Source of the DNA: JBBQHX01 sp035306065
Lineage (GTDB): Bacteria > Gemmatimonadota > Gemmatimonadetes > Gemmatimonadales > Gemmatimonadaceae
NCBI GenBank assembly: GCA_035306065.1
Contig: DATGOL010000029.1
Span: 1 to 64,000, forward strand
DNA length: 64,000 nt
Reading direction: 5' to 3'
Below the pieces are notes generated by a model. That model saw only the letters and a list, made by a program, of their open reading frames with translations. It searched no databases and was not told the origin of the DNA. This document shows, piece by piece, positions 51,965-60,344 of the stretch (position 1 is its first letter; the number at the start of each line of letters is the position of its first letter). Position numbers and translations under genes: made by a program.

Positions 51965-52843
51965 TCATCCCAGGGCGGGCACCGCGCTTTCCGACGGAGC
52001 CTCTGCAGAACCATAGACGGCCGCAGGAGACGCCGCACCCGACTTCGGCGCAACGACCGCACCACGCTCGGCAAGCAGCAGCACGGGAGAACGCAGCTTC
52101 GTTCCGGCGCCGAGCCTCGCAAGCGACGATTCCAGGCCGCTGGAGATGGAAGGACTGCGCAAGGTTCGATGCATGAACATCGGCACCATGAACTGCGCGT
52201 GAACCCTGGTCACCTGAAGACCACACTCCTCCAGCGCAGAAGACACGGCCTTCTCGCTGTAGGTGTAGAAAGGGCGCGGGGTGCGCTCCAGCCGCTGCTT
52301 CAGCCGGAAGATGGTGCGGCCGAGGGGACCGATGTCCAGAAGCCCGTGGGTGCGTGCAAACTCCACCACGACCCAACGCCGACTCACTCGGGACATTTCA
52401 GCGAGTAGTGCCTTCCATGCCCTCACGTGCGCGAGCAGGCGAACACCGATAACGAGATCGAAGGTGCCAGCGGCAAACGGGAGTCGCCAGAGTGAAGACG
52501 CAACGCAGGAATCGAGATCCGGATGCTCAGGACGAAGCAGCTGAAAGCAGCTCTCATGGCTTCCCTGAACGACCACCTCGTGGCCGGCATCCAGCAGGAG
52601 CCTCGTGAGCTGGCCATGACCACCGCCCATGTCGAGAACTCGCAACCTGGTTGTCGAGCTGCTTACCGCAATGTGCTCGAGGAGGTCGCGTACACCACTT
52701 GCCTGGCGCTCGAGCATCCACTCGCCTGTGGGACCCGCAAAACGTTGAGCATAGGGCGCACTTGCCGTATGCACGTCGGGCGTGGCGGTATCGTGGGTAC
52801 CCGTTCCTACCAGATGTACCGGTGAACTCGACAAGAACTCCAC
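51965..52843 (-). CDS. Class I SAM-dependent methyltransferase, substrate unknown
   Basis: 292 aa. Motif I is VLDMGGGHGQLTRLL at about 69-83, followed by VVQGSHES, a post-I acidic region, and LPFAAGTFDLVIGVRLLAHV. The C-terminal half has an Arg-rich segment (FRLKQRLERTPRPFYTYSEKA) and an Ala/Pro-rich tail. The fold resembles ubiquinone/menaquinone-type methyltransferases, but nothing fixes the substrate. The GTG start at 52843 follows CCTGGA, and the gene is isolated by an upstream hairpin and a long downstream gap. Confidence 0.8.
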   Translation of the reverse strand: MEFLSSSPVHLVGTGTHDTATPDVHTASAPYAQRFAGPTGEWMLERQASGVRDLLEHIAVSSSTTRLRVLDMGGGHGQLTRLLLDAGHEVVVQGSHESCFQLLRPEHPDLDSCVASSLWRLPFAAGTFDLVIGVRLLAHVRAWKALLAEMSRVSRRWVVVEFARTHGLLDIGPLGRTIFRLKQRLERTPRPFYTYSEKAVSSALEECGLQVTRVHAQFMVPMFMHRTLRSPSISSGLESSLARLGAGTKLRSPVLLLAERGAVVAPKSGAASPAAVYGSAEAPSESAVPALG

Positions 52844-52904
52844 TCCAGGCTGAGTACTACGATCAACGACCGGTCAGCCGCACACGCAACACTATTTCGG
52901 TTTC

Positions 52905-52941
52905 GAACCCAACGGCATCGAATTGCGATGCCGTTGGGTTC
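52905..52941. terminator. Hairpin after ald
   Basis: A perfect 16-base inverted repeat (52905-52920 with 52926-52941) around AATTG, 37 bases after the ald stop. There is no T run on either side, so it may act as a processing or 3'-end stabilising structure rather than a classic terminator. Confidence 0.6.
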
Positions 52942-52977
52942 TGAACTGGCTGGGCGAATCTATCAGCGAACTGACGG

Positions 52978-54093
52978 CTACACCAGAACCGACTGGGGAT
53001 CCGTGAACGGGAGGTCGAAGGCTTCTGCAACAGCAGCATAGGTAACCTTGCCTTCGGCGATGTTCAGCCCCTTGAGCAGTGCTGCGTTGTCACGCAGCGC
53101 CGTCTTCCAGCCCTTGTTCGCCAGTTGCAGCGCGTAGGGAAGCGTCGCGTTCGTAAGTGCCAGCGTGGAAGTACGAGGCACACCTCCCGGCATGTTGGCA
53201 ACGGCGTAGTGAATCACGCCGTCCACCTCATACACCGGATTCTCATGCGTGGTCGGATGGCTCGTCTCGATGCAGCCGCCCTGATCCACCGCCACGTCCA
53301 CCACCACTGCGCCCGGCTGCATGATCGCCAGGTCTTCGCGGCGAACGAGCTTGGGCGCCTTGGCACCCGGCACCAGCACCGCGCCCACAACGACGTCCGC
53401 AGTTCGAAGCGATTCCAGAATATTGAACCGGTTGGAATACAGAGTCTTGACGTTGGCAGGCATGACATCCGCCAGATAGCGAAGGCGCTCGAGTGACAGG
53501 TCGAGGATCGTCACGTCTGCTCCGAGCCCCGCTGCCATCTTCGCTGCGTTCACGCCAACCACACCACCTCCGATCACCACGACCTTTCCTGGCTGAACTC
53601 CGGGAACGCCGCCGAGCAGCATGCCGCGACCGCCGTACAGCTTCTCCAGGTACTTGGCTCCCTGCTGCACGCTCATGCGGCCGGCCACTTCGGACATGGG
53701 GGTGAGCAGCGGAAGCTCGCGGGACGGCAATTCCACCGTTTCATACGCAATGCAAACGGCGTTGCTGTCGAGGTGCGCACGCGTAAGGCGCTCGTCGGCA
53801 GCGAAGTGGAAGTAGGTGAAGATGGTCTGTCCGGCGCGCATGCGCGGCCATTCAGGCTCGATGGGCTCCTTCACTTTCATGATCATGTCCGCCTCGCGCC
53901 ACACTGCATCCGCGTCAGGCAGGATTGTGGCACCGGCCGCCTCGTAGATCTCGTCTTCGAAGCCGCTTCCAAAGCCGGCAGTGTGCTCAACGAAAACCTG
54001 GTGGCCGGCTGCAACCAGTGCCTCAACCCCTGCGGGCACCAGTGCCACACGATTCTCGTTTGTCTTTATTTCCTTCGGAACGCCGATCTTCAT
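52978..54093 (-). CDS. ald: Alanine dehydrogenase
   Basis: 371 aa, complete. It begins MKIGVPKEIKTNENRVALVPAG. The substrate region is MIMKVKEPIEPEW, the His-containing FTYFHFAADERL follows, and the NAD-binding loop is VVIGGGVVGVNAAKMA. It interconverts L-alanine and pyruvate with NAD. It starts 57 bases after the M16 peptidase gene. Confidence 0.97.
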   Translation of the reverse strand: MKIGVPKEIKTNENRVALVPAGVEALVAAGHQVFVEHTAGFGSGFEDEIYEAAGATILPDADAVWREADMIMKVKEPIEPEWPRMRAGQTIFTYFHFAADERLTRAHLDSNAVCIAYETVELPSRELPLLTPMSEVAGRMSVQQGAKYLEKLYGGRGMLLGGVPGVQPGKVVVIGGGVVGVNAAKMAAGLGADVTILDLSLERLRYLADVMPANVKTLYSNRFNILESLRTADVVVGAVLVPGAKAPKLVRREDLAIMQPGAVVVDVAVDQGGCIETSHPTTHENPVYEVDGVIHYAVANMPGGVPRTSTLALTNATLPYALQLANKGWKTALRDNAALLKGLNIAEGKVTYAAVAEAFDLPFTDPQSVLV

Positions 54094-54150
54094 GATTGCT
54101 CGTTGAAAAACGTGAACGTCGACCCGACACAGCTGCGTGCTTCAGCTGCG

Positions 54151-55419
54151 TCAGCCGCGCCCTCGAGGCCCCAGCGTCTGCACGCTCTGGCTTGCGGGTG
54201 CGAAGAAGTCGCGGCAAACAGCTGCCGCATCGTCGGCTGTAATACCCTCGACGATTGCCAGCACCTCATCCAGCGAACGATACGGAACCCCGTAAAGGTC
54301 GGTCGCTGCCGCACGATACATCCGTGCGCCCACACTCTCCATCGAGAAGGTAAGCGCGCCCTTCATCTGGTTCCGGCCAGCCAGGAGCTCCTCTGCGGTG
54401 AGGCCTTCCGCACACACTCGCTCGAGCTCCGCCTCCACCACCCTCACAGCCTCCTCCGCCGACTCCGGAGCAGTAGCCAGGTATACGCCGTGCACTCCAA
54501 CGTCTACATGGAATGACTGGAACGTATACACACTGTAGGCAAGCCCCAACTCCTCGCGAACCTTCTGGAACAACCGCGAGCTCATGCCGCCACCCAGTGC
54601 GGTTCCCACCAGCGACACCGCGTAGCGCCGCTCGTCTCCGTACTTGACGGTCGCAGACCCCAGAACGGCATGTGTCTGTGACAGCGCCCTGTTCTCGTGT
54701 CGCCTGCCCGCGATCGCAGGTGCAATTGGAGGCACCTTCAGCTCTCCCGAACCGGAACGCGGCACGTCTGCCCAGCCGGCGATCCTCAACTGCTCCAACA
54801 GCTGATCGTGCTCCAGATTCCCTGCTGCCGCCACCACTATCCTGTGCGGACTGTAGGCACGATCGTGCAGGGAACGCAGGTCGGAGACGCTGAGACTCCC
54901 CACGGTTTCGCGGGTGCCCAGGATCGGCCAGCCATAGGGGTGTGTTCCCCACTGGAGCTCGTTATGGAGTTCGAACACCAGGTCATCCGGTGTGTCGTCC
55001 ACCATGCTGATCTCTTCCAGCACCACCTTGCGCTCGAGTTCCAGATCGCTGTCGCGCAGAGCGGGCCGGAAGACGAGATCGAACAGAACGTCCGCGGCCT
55101 GTGGCAGGTGCTCGTCCAGCACCCGTGCCTGGTAGGCGGTGTGCTCGCGAGTGGTATAGGCATCCAGGGAGCCGCCGAGGCTTTCGAGCGCGGTGGCAAC
55201 CTCACGGGCAGACCGTTTCTCCGTGCCCTTGAACACCATGTGCTCGAGCATGTGCGAAACGCCCATGCTCTCGAACGGCTCGTGTATGGAGCCGGCGCGC
55301 ACCCATGCACCTAACGCGATGGAGCGAACACCGGGCACCGTGGTGGAAATCACCGTCAGTCCGTTAGGCAGCACCGTTCGCGACGGCTCAACATCACCAC
55401 CGCGCAATCCCGCGGCCAC
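54151..55419 (-). CDS. M16-family zinc peptidase
   Basis: 422 aa from the GTG at 55419; a TTG at 55407 is equally possible, and a longer frame would run into pnp and through a strong hairpin. The inverted zinc motif HxxEH is His56-Met-Leu-Glu59-His60 (SHMLEHMVFKGTEKR), with the third ligand Glu in LEEISMVDDTPDD. The second, inactive half has GGGMSSRLFQKVREELGLAYSV. Such peptidases commonly follow pnp. Its substrate is unknown. Confidence 0.92.
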   Translation of the reverse strand: MAAGLRGGDVEPSRTVLPNGLTVISTTVPGVRSIALGAWVRAGSIHEPFESMGVSHMLEHMVFKGTEKRSAREVATALESLGGSLDAYTTREHTAYQARVLDEHLPQAADVLFDLVFRPALRDSDLELERKVVLEEISMVDDTPDDLVFELHNELQWGTHPYGWPILGTRETVGSLSVSDLRSLHDRAYSPHRIVVAAAGNLEHDQLLEQLRIAGWADVPRSGSGELKVPPIAPAIAGRRHENRALSQTHAVLGSATVKYGDERRYAVSLVGTALGGGMSSRLFQKVREELGLAYSVYTFQSFHVDVGVHGVYLATAPESAEEAVRVVEAELERVCAEGLTAEELLAGRNQMKGALTFSMESVGARMYRAAATDLYGVPYRSLDEVLAIVEGITADDAAAVCRDFFAPASQSVQTLGPRGRG

Positions 55420-55431
55420 CCCCCATTGCGA

Positions 55432-55467
55432 GCCGGCGCCCGCAGGAATAATCCCGCGGGCGCCGGC
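55432..55467 (-). terminator. GC-rich hairpin between pnp and the M16 peptidase gene
   Basis: Two 16-base arms (55432-55447 and 55452-55467) pair with one mismatch around a four-base loop, 22 bases after the pnp stop and 12 before the peptidase GTG. No T run follows, so partial termination or RNA processing is as likely as full termination. Confidence 0.55.
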
Positions 55468-55489
55468 ATGCTGTCGTGATCGTCTCAAC

Positions 55490-57703
55490 TCAACGCTCGC
55501 CGCGCCCGCCGCCTCTACCGCCGCGGCGCGCACCCGATCCACGTCGTTCACCACGGGCAGGACGCTCTTCGCCATCCGCCTCGGATTCGCCAGACTCCGA
55601 TGCCCCCGGTTCCGCCTCACCTGCCGGCGGCTCTTCCAGTGCCTTCATCGAAAGTCGAAGCCGCCCGCGCTCATCACGATCGATGAGCTTCACGCGAACC
55701 TTGTCACCCTTGTTCACCACGTCTTCCGTGCGCTCGGTACGCGAGTGCTTGAGCTCGGAAATGTGAAGCAGAGCTTCGGTACCAGGAAGGATTTCCACGA
55801 ACGCACCGAATGCAGTGGTGCTCTTCACGGTGCCCTCGTAGATCTCGCCGACAACCGGCTCCTGCGTGAGCGCACGGATCATTGCCTGGGCACGTTCCAT
55901 GTTCTCGCTGCCGACTGCCGCAATCGTCACGGTGCCGTCGTCATCAACACTGACTTCGGACTCCGTCTCTTCCTGAATGCCGCGGATCGTCTTGCCCTTG
56001 GGACCGATGAGATCACCGATCTTGTCAGGCGGAATCTGCAGCGTAACGATGCGCGGCGCGTAAGGCGACACGTCTCCACGGGGCTCAGAGAGACCCTTCT
56101 CCATTTCGGACAGGATGTGAAGGCGGCCCGTACGAGCCTGCTCCAGCGCCTCCTTCAGGATCTTCAGGTCGAGCCCCTCGATCTTGATGTCCATCTGGAT
56201 GGACGTGATGCCTTCGGACGTACCCGCAACCTTGAAGTCCATGTCACCAAGGTGATCCTCGGTGCCAAGGATGTCCGTGAGGATCGCGTACTTCTTCCCT
56301 TCCTTGATGAGACCCATTGCAACACCGGCAACCGCTGCCTTCATCGGAACACCGGCATCGAACAGCGCGAGTGAACCACCGCACACCGACGCCATTGAAG
56401 ACGAACCGTTCGACTCCAGGACATCGGACACCACGCGGACCGTATACGGGAAGTCCTCGTAAGGCGGCAGCACCGACTGCAGCGCACGCTCGGCGAGATG
56501 GCCGTGACCGATCTCGCGACGGCTGGTGCCGCGAACCGGACGAACTTCACCCGTTGAGAACGGCGGGAAGTTGTAATGCAGCATGAACGACTTCGTCGTC
56601 TCGGCAGCGTCATCGATGGTATCGAGGCGCTGTGCGTCTGCCTGGGTTCCAAGCGTTACGACAACGAGAGCCTGCGTCTGTCCACGCGTGAACAGTGCAG
56701 AGCCGTGTGCACGCGGCAGCAGCGCGACGTCCGTGGAGATGGCCCGCACTTCGTCCAGGCCGCGACCGTCCACTCGTGAACCCGTGCGCAGAACCTGATC
56801 ACGCATGGAGTCGTACTCCGCGTCACCAACGAGGTTCTGGATGTCCTTTGCGTTGTCCGGGAACTCGGCAAGAAGCAGCTCGCTCAGTTCACGCTTGACG
56901 ACTGCGACTGCCTCGATGCGCTGATGCTTGTCCTTTCGGTTCAGCGCTTCGGCAATGCGTCCTTCGCCGAGTTCCTTTACGCGTGCAACGAGACCCTCGG
57001 GCGCTTCCGCCCTGGTCCACGTCATCTTCTCGGCACGATTCTCGGCGAGCATCTCTTCCTGCAGTGCCACGAGCTCCTTGATGGAGCGATGGCCAACCGC
57101 GAGCGCTTCGAGAACGTCGTCTTCACCGACTTCGAGAGCGCCGCCTTCCACCATGATGATGGAATCTGCGGAGCCTGCGATGATCAGTTCGAGATCGCTG
57201 TACTCTAGCTGCTGGAAAGTGGGGTTAATGACCCACTTGTCCTGGACGCGACCAACGCGCACACCCGCAATGGGGCCGAGGAACGGCACCTTGGAAGCGT
57301 TGAGCGCGTAGGAGGTGGCCAGGAGGGCGAGTACGTCTGCGTCGTTCTCCTGGTCGGCGGAGATGACGTAAACGAACACCTGAACTTCGTTCTTGAAGCC
57401 GTCAGGAAAGAGCGGTCGGATGGAGCGGTCGATCACGCGCGCTGAGAGGATCTCGGCGTCGTGAGGCCTGCCCTCACGCTTGATGAATCCGCCGGGAATC
57501 TTGCCCGCAGCGTATGTCTTTTCCTTGTATTCCACCGTCAGGGGGAAGAACGGAAGCGAGCTTTGCGTCTCGCTGACGGTGACTGTGGCGAGTACCATGG
57601 TCTCGCCGAACTGTACGACGGCTGCGCCAGCCGCCTGCTTTGCCATGCGTCCGGTCTCGATAACGAGCCGGCGTCCTGCGAAATTGCGTTCTACGCGTTG
57701 CAT
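55490..57703 (-). CDS. pnp: Polyribonucleotide nucleotidyltransferase
   Basis: 737 aa from ATG 57703 (MQRVERNFAGRRLVIETGR); a GTG six codons upstream is possible. Two RNase PH domains flank a helical linker (GRPHDAEILSARVIDRSIRPLFP, and RGTSRREIGHGHLAERAL in the second). A KH domain (IGDLIGPKGKTIRGI) and an S1 domain (GEIYEGTVKSTTAFGAFVEI) follow, and then a tail of Arg/Gly repeats. It degrades RNA 3' to 5' using phosphate. Confidence 0.97.
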   Translation of the reverse strand: MQRVERNFAGRRLVIETGRMAKQAAGAAVVQFGETMVLATVTVSETQSSLPFFPLTVEYKEKTYAAGKIPGGFIKREGRPHDAEILSARVIDRSIRPLFPDGFKNEVQVFVYVISADQENDADVLALLATSYALNASKVPFLGPIAGVRVGRVQDKWVINPTFQQLEYSDLELIIAGSADSIIMVEGGALEVGEDDVLEALAVGHRSIKELVALQEEMLAENRAEKMTWTRAEAPEGLVARVKELGEGRIAEALNRKDKHQRIEAVAVVKRELSELLLAEFPDNAKDIQNLVGDAEYDSMRDQVLRTGSRVDGRGLDEVRAISTDVALLPRAHGSALFTRGQTQALVVVTLGTQADAQRLDTIDDAAETTKSFMLHYNFPPFSTGEVRPVRGTSRREIGHGHLAERALQSVLPPYEDFPYTVRVVSDVLESNGSSSMASVCGGSLALFDAGVPMKAAVAGVAMGLIKEGKKYAILTDILGTEDHLGDMDFKVAGTSEGITSIQMDIKIEGLDLKILKEALEQARTGRLHILSEMEKGLSEPRGDVSPYAPRIVTLQIPPDKIGDLIGPKGKTIRGIQEETESEVSVDDDGTVTIAAVGSENMERAQAMIRALTQEPVVGEIYEGTVKSTTAFGAFVEILPGTEALLHISELKHSRTERTEDVVNKGDKVRVKLIDRDERGRLRLSMKALEEPPAGEAEPGASESGESEADGEERPARGERRGSGARRGGRGGGRGER

Positions 57704-57850
57704 TGACCGCTGTAGCCTCACTGGTCGAGGGGGCGGGATCTCTTCCCGCGCGGACCCACGATTAAGATGACCGCATGCGAAACGCGCGCGGCCTTGTGAG
57801 GCAGCGGTCGTCTCGCGTGAACCGCCGGCAAGAGGCCGACGGGAACAACA

Positions 57851-57883
57851 AGCGCGCGGGCTGCTGGTGCAGACCCGCGCGCT
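57851..57883 (-). terminator. rpsO-pnp intergenic hairpin
   Basis: AGCGCGCGGG (57851-57860) and CCCGCGCGCT (57874-57883) pair perfectly around 13 bases, 15 bases after the rpsO stop. On the transcribed strand it is followed by TGTTGTT. It probably terminates part of the rpsO transcripts or marks a processing site, as between rpsO and pnp in E. coli. Confidence 0.7.
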
Positions 57884-57898
57884 CCAAATCGACCGTGC

Positions 57899-58159
57899 TC
57901 AGTAGCGGAGTCCCAGTTCCTGGATGAGCTGACGATAGCCATCCAGATCCTGCCGCTTCATGTAGTCCAGAAGCCTACGACGGCGACCAACCATTTTCAG
58001 CAGACCCTGCCGGCTGTGGTGGTCCTTGTGATTCTTACGGAAGTGATCCGTGAGATAATTGATACGATCAGTCAGCACGGCCACCTGCACCCGCGTGGAA
58101 CCAGTGTCGGTATCGTGCGTGCGGTGCTTCTCGATGGTCGGTGCTTTATCGAAAGCCAT
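57899..58159 (-). CDS. rpsO: 30S ribosomal protein S15
   Basis: 86 aa. The sequence has the S15 core HDTDTGSTRVQVAVLTDRIN, LTDHFRKNHKDHHSRQGLL and GRRRRLLDYMKRQDLDGY. It binds the 16S rRNA three-way junction. GGGAG lies ten bases before the ATG. The own promoter and a structured leader upstream are described separately. Confidence 0.98.
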   Translation of the reverse strand: MAFDKAPTIEKHRTHDTDTGSTRVQVAVLTDRINYLTDHFRKNHKDHHSRQGLLKMVGRRRRLLDYMKRQDLDGYRQLIQELGLRY

Positions 58160-58184
58160 GGTGTATATTCTCCCAACGTCGCGC

Positions 58185-58217
58185 GGCGCCGAACGCGCCT
58201 AAATCAGTTCAATCTGA
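58185..58217 (-). promoter_or_regulatory. Structured leader of rpsO mRNA
   Basis: Two adjacent small hairpins lie between promoter and start: TCAG/CTGA around six bases (58204-58217), and GGCGC/GCGCC around GTTCG (58185-58199). S15 represses its own mRNA through diverse leader structures in many bacteria; a role here is inference from position. Confidence 0.4.
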
Positions 58218-58219
58218 GT

Positions 58220-58248
58220 AACTTACCGCACCCGAGCTCCCCTGTAAA
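58220..58248 (-). promoter_or_regulatory. rpsO promoter
   Basis: TTTACA (58248-58243), a 17-base spacer and TAAGTT (58225-58220). The -35 overlaps the ribosome-binding region of the divergent kinase gene. Confidence 0.65.
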
Positions 58249-58259
58249 GGTAGCCCTCG

Positions 58260-59855
58260 TTGCCTGAACGCCACCTCGGCCGTTCCCTCGGCCGCTATCG
58301 CGTGGATTCCCTTCTGGGATCCGGCGGATTCGCCTGGGTCTATCGCGGATTCGATCCTGACCTGGAAGTACCCGTAGCGATAAAGGTCCTCAAGCCGCAA
58401 TTCGCAGGCGACCCCGAGTTCGAGGAGCGCTTTCGACGCGAGGCCTCCACTGCCGCGCGCCTCAGGCACCCGAATATCGTCACCATCTTCGCAGTAGGTC
58501 GCGACGATGGAGCGGTGTACTTCGCCATGGACTACCTGCCGCAGGGTCTCACCCAGCGGCTCGAACTTAACAACACCCTTCCCGAGCCCACCCTGCTGCG
58601 GCTCGGAATCGAGGTGTCGCGCGCCCTCGCCTTCGCTCACCGGGCCGGCGTCATCCACCGCGATATCAAGGTGGACAACATCCTGTTCGATGACCACGGC
58701 AACGCCATCGTGGTAGACTTCGGCATCGCCAGAGCCGCATCCGACGCCGCGAGGGAAACCAAGACGAACGTTGTCGTTGGTACTCCGCAGTACTTCGCAC
58801 CCGAGCAGGCTCGTGGGCGGGCAGTGGATGGACGTACGGACATCTACGCACTGGGAGTTACCCTCTTCCGCGCGGCAACGGGCCAGCTGCCGTTCGAAGG
58901 CGAAGACTGGTACGACATCGCCCGTAAACATGTGGAACTGGCGCCGCCGCGCCCGCGCTCGCTGAACAGGGAGCTCTCCGCAGGCTTCGAGGCCGCAATC
59001 CTGAAGTGCCTCGAAAAGCGCCCGGAAGACCGTTACCAGACCGCTGACGAGCTTGGAACGGCTCTGTCGGAGCTGGCCGGCACCACGGCCGACGCCGCCT
59101 CCGAACCCACGCTCACGGTACCGGCCATTCAGCACACCGGTGAGCGCATACTCGAGAAGCTCAAGCGGAGGCGGCTGGTAATGGCCGCGTCCATCGGTGG
59201 TGCGGTGCTGGCGATCGCCATACTCATGTCACTTCTGGACGGCGACTCGACCACCGAGGCAGTGTTGCCGGCGCAGCCGCAGGTGGCGGAGCTGGCCCCG
59301 CTCGTGGTTCCCGCGCCTCAGGACACGAGCGCCGATAGCGTCGTGATGGTCAATGGGCCACAGGTGGTAACCACCGCGACACTCCGCGTGATCGCTCCTG
59401 GTGCGCAAATCCTTCTGGACTCGCGCTCGGTTGGCAGCAACGAATTTCGTCGGTCGGGGCTGGCACCGGGCGCCTATACGGTCTCCGCCAGGGTGGCATC
59501 CATACCGAACTGTCGCTGGGCCGAAGAAACCGAGCGCGTTACCCTCACGAGAGCCGAGACAACTACGGTTCAGCTTTCTCCACGGCAGTGCGGCAGAATC
59601 AGCTTCCCCCGCATTCCGGCCGGAACCACCTACAGACTTTCAGGGCCTGACGGCGTGCTGCTTACGGCGGATGTTCCGCTCGATGCACCGGTGGTGGTTC
59701 CTGCGGGCAACTACACGCTCACGCTCAGCCGGCCCGGCTGCGAGAGCTATGGCCCCGAGCAGCTCGAGGTTCCACCGGCGACTGCGCAACGGCCGGAGAT
59801 AATCGAGTGGGCAACCCTGCGCTGCGGCAATGGAAAGCCGGAAGGTGATGGTTGA
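58260..59855 (+). CDS. Membrane-anchored Ser/Thr protein kinase with an extracytoplasmic beta domain
   Basis: 531 aa from a TTG at 58260 with AAAGG eight bases upstream. The kinase domain covers about 12-280: GSGGFAWVYRG loop, VAIKVLK lysine, HRDIKVDN catalytic loop, DFGIA, and GTPQYFAPEQARG. One membrane helix follows at about 310-330. The outer part (about 365-525) has two repeats resembling PEGA-type beta sandwiches (TLRVIAPGAQILLDSRSVG, GLAPGAYTVSA; VPAGNYTLTLSRPGC). Signal and substrates are unknown. It diverges from rpsO. Confidence 0.9.
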   Translation: MPERHLGRSLGRYRVDSLLGSGGFAWVYRGFDPDLEVPVAIKVLKPQFAGDPEFEERFRREASTAARLRHPNIVTIFAVGRDDGAVYFAMDYLPQGLTQRLELNNTLPEPTLLRLGIEVSRALAFAHRAGVIHRDIKVDNILFDDHGNAIVVDFGIARAASDAARETKTNVVVGTPQYFAPEQARGRAVDGRTDIYALGVTLFRAATGQLPFEGEDWYDIARKHVELAPPRPRSLNRELSAGFEAAILKCLEKRPEDRYQTADELGTALSELAGTTADAASEPTLTVPAIQHTGERILEKLKRRRLVMAASIGGAVLAIAILMSLLDGDSTTEAVLPAQPQVAELAPLVVPAPQDTSADSVVMVNGPQVVTTATLRVIAPGAQILLDSRSVGSNEFRRSGLAPGAYTVSARVASIPNCRWAEETERVTLTRAETTTVQLSPRQCGRISFPRIPAGTTYRLSGPDGVLLTADVPLDAPVVVPAGNYTLTLSRPGCESYGPEQLEVPPATAQRPEIIEWATLRCGNGKPEGDG

Positions 59856-59870
59856 GCCTGCCGGCTCAAC
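59851..59870. terminator. Hairpin over the kinase stop codon
   Basis: GTTGAGCC (59851-59858) and GGCTCAAC (59863-59870) form a perfect eight-base stem with a TGCC loop. It spans the kinase TGA and lies 21 bases beyond the convergent gene's stop. There is no T run. Confidence 0.4.
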
Positions 59871-59891
59871 GCGAACCAGGTTGTCGCTTGC

Positions 59892-60344
59892 CTAGAAGTT
59901 GTAACCGGCCACGAGGCCGACTATCGCGCCGCCCGCTGCCGCAATCCAGAACACGGTCTGCCGCCAGAAAGGACGCGACGGCGGCTGCATAACGGCAACG
60001 TGCTCGGGCTGCACGCGTCTGGTCTGGCCGGTGATCACCGCCTCTGCGGTCGTGCCCTGCACACCGATCACCCGGAACTCCGCAACGAACTCGTCGTCAC
60101 GCGCCGGATCTACCGCCTGACCACGCCGCCCCGCCCGCACCCAGCCCTGGCCACCGATGTTGAAAACGATGGTGGTGTCCTTCACCTGCTCGATCCGGAA
60201 CCGCGCCAGAAGCGATTGCGCTTCCGCCGCAGTCGGCAGGCAGGCCATGGCAGACATAGCGAAAACCAAGGATGCGAAAAACAACCCGAATCGCCGGGCA
60301 TTACCAGCAGGATGCTTGCCGAACACGCCCTGGCTCTGCCTCAC
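59892..60344 (-). CDS. Small exported or membrane-attached protein of unknown function
   Basis: 150 aa. The N-terminus looks like a signal peptide with a basic start (ARR), a hydrophobic core at about 18-35 and an AEAQS cleavage-like end near 43. A short beta-rich domain follows (FRIEQVKDTTIVFNIGGQGW, then FVAEFRVIGVQGTTAEAVI). A C-terminal membrane helix lies at about 130-148. The GTG start overlaps the rseP stop (GTGA). No family was recognised. A Cys in the signal region (AMACLP) might suggest a lipoprotein, but the box is poor. Confidence 0.7.
   Translation of the reverse strand: MRQSQGVFGKHPAGNARRFGLFFASLVFAMSAMACLPTAAEAQSLLARFRIEQVKDTTIVFNIGGQGWVRAGRRGQAVDPARDDEFVAEFRVIGVQGTTAEAVITGQTRRVQPEHVAVMQPPSRPFWRQTVFWIAAAGGAIVGLVAGYNF

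Noticed and set aside
55420..55620. A 67-residue N-terminal extension of the M16 peptidase
   Set aside because: It lies across the strong hairpin and inside the pnp 3' end, and has no signal-peptide character.
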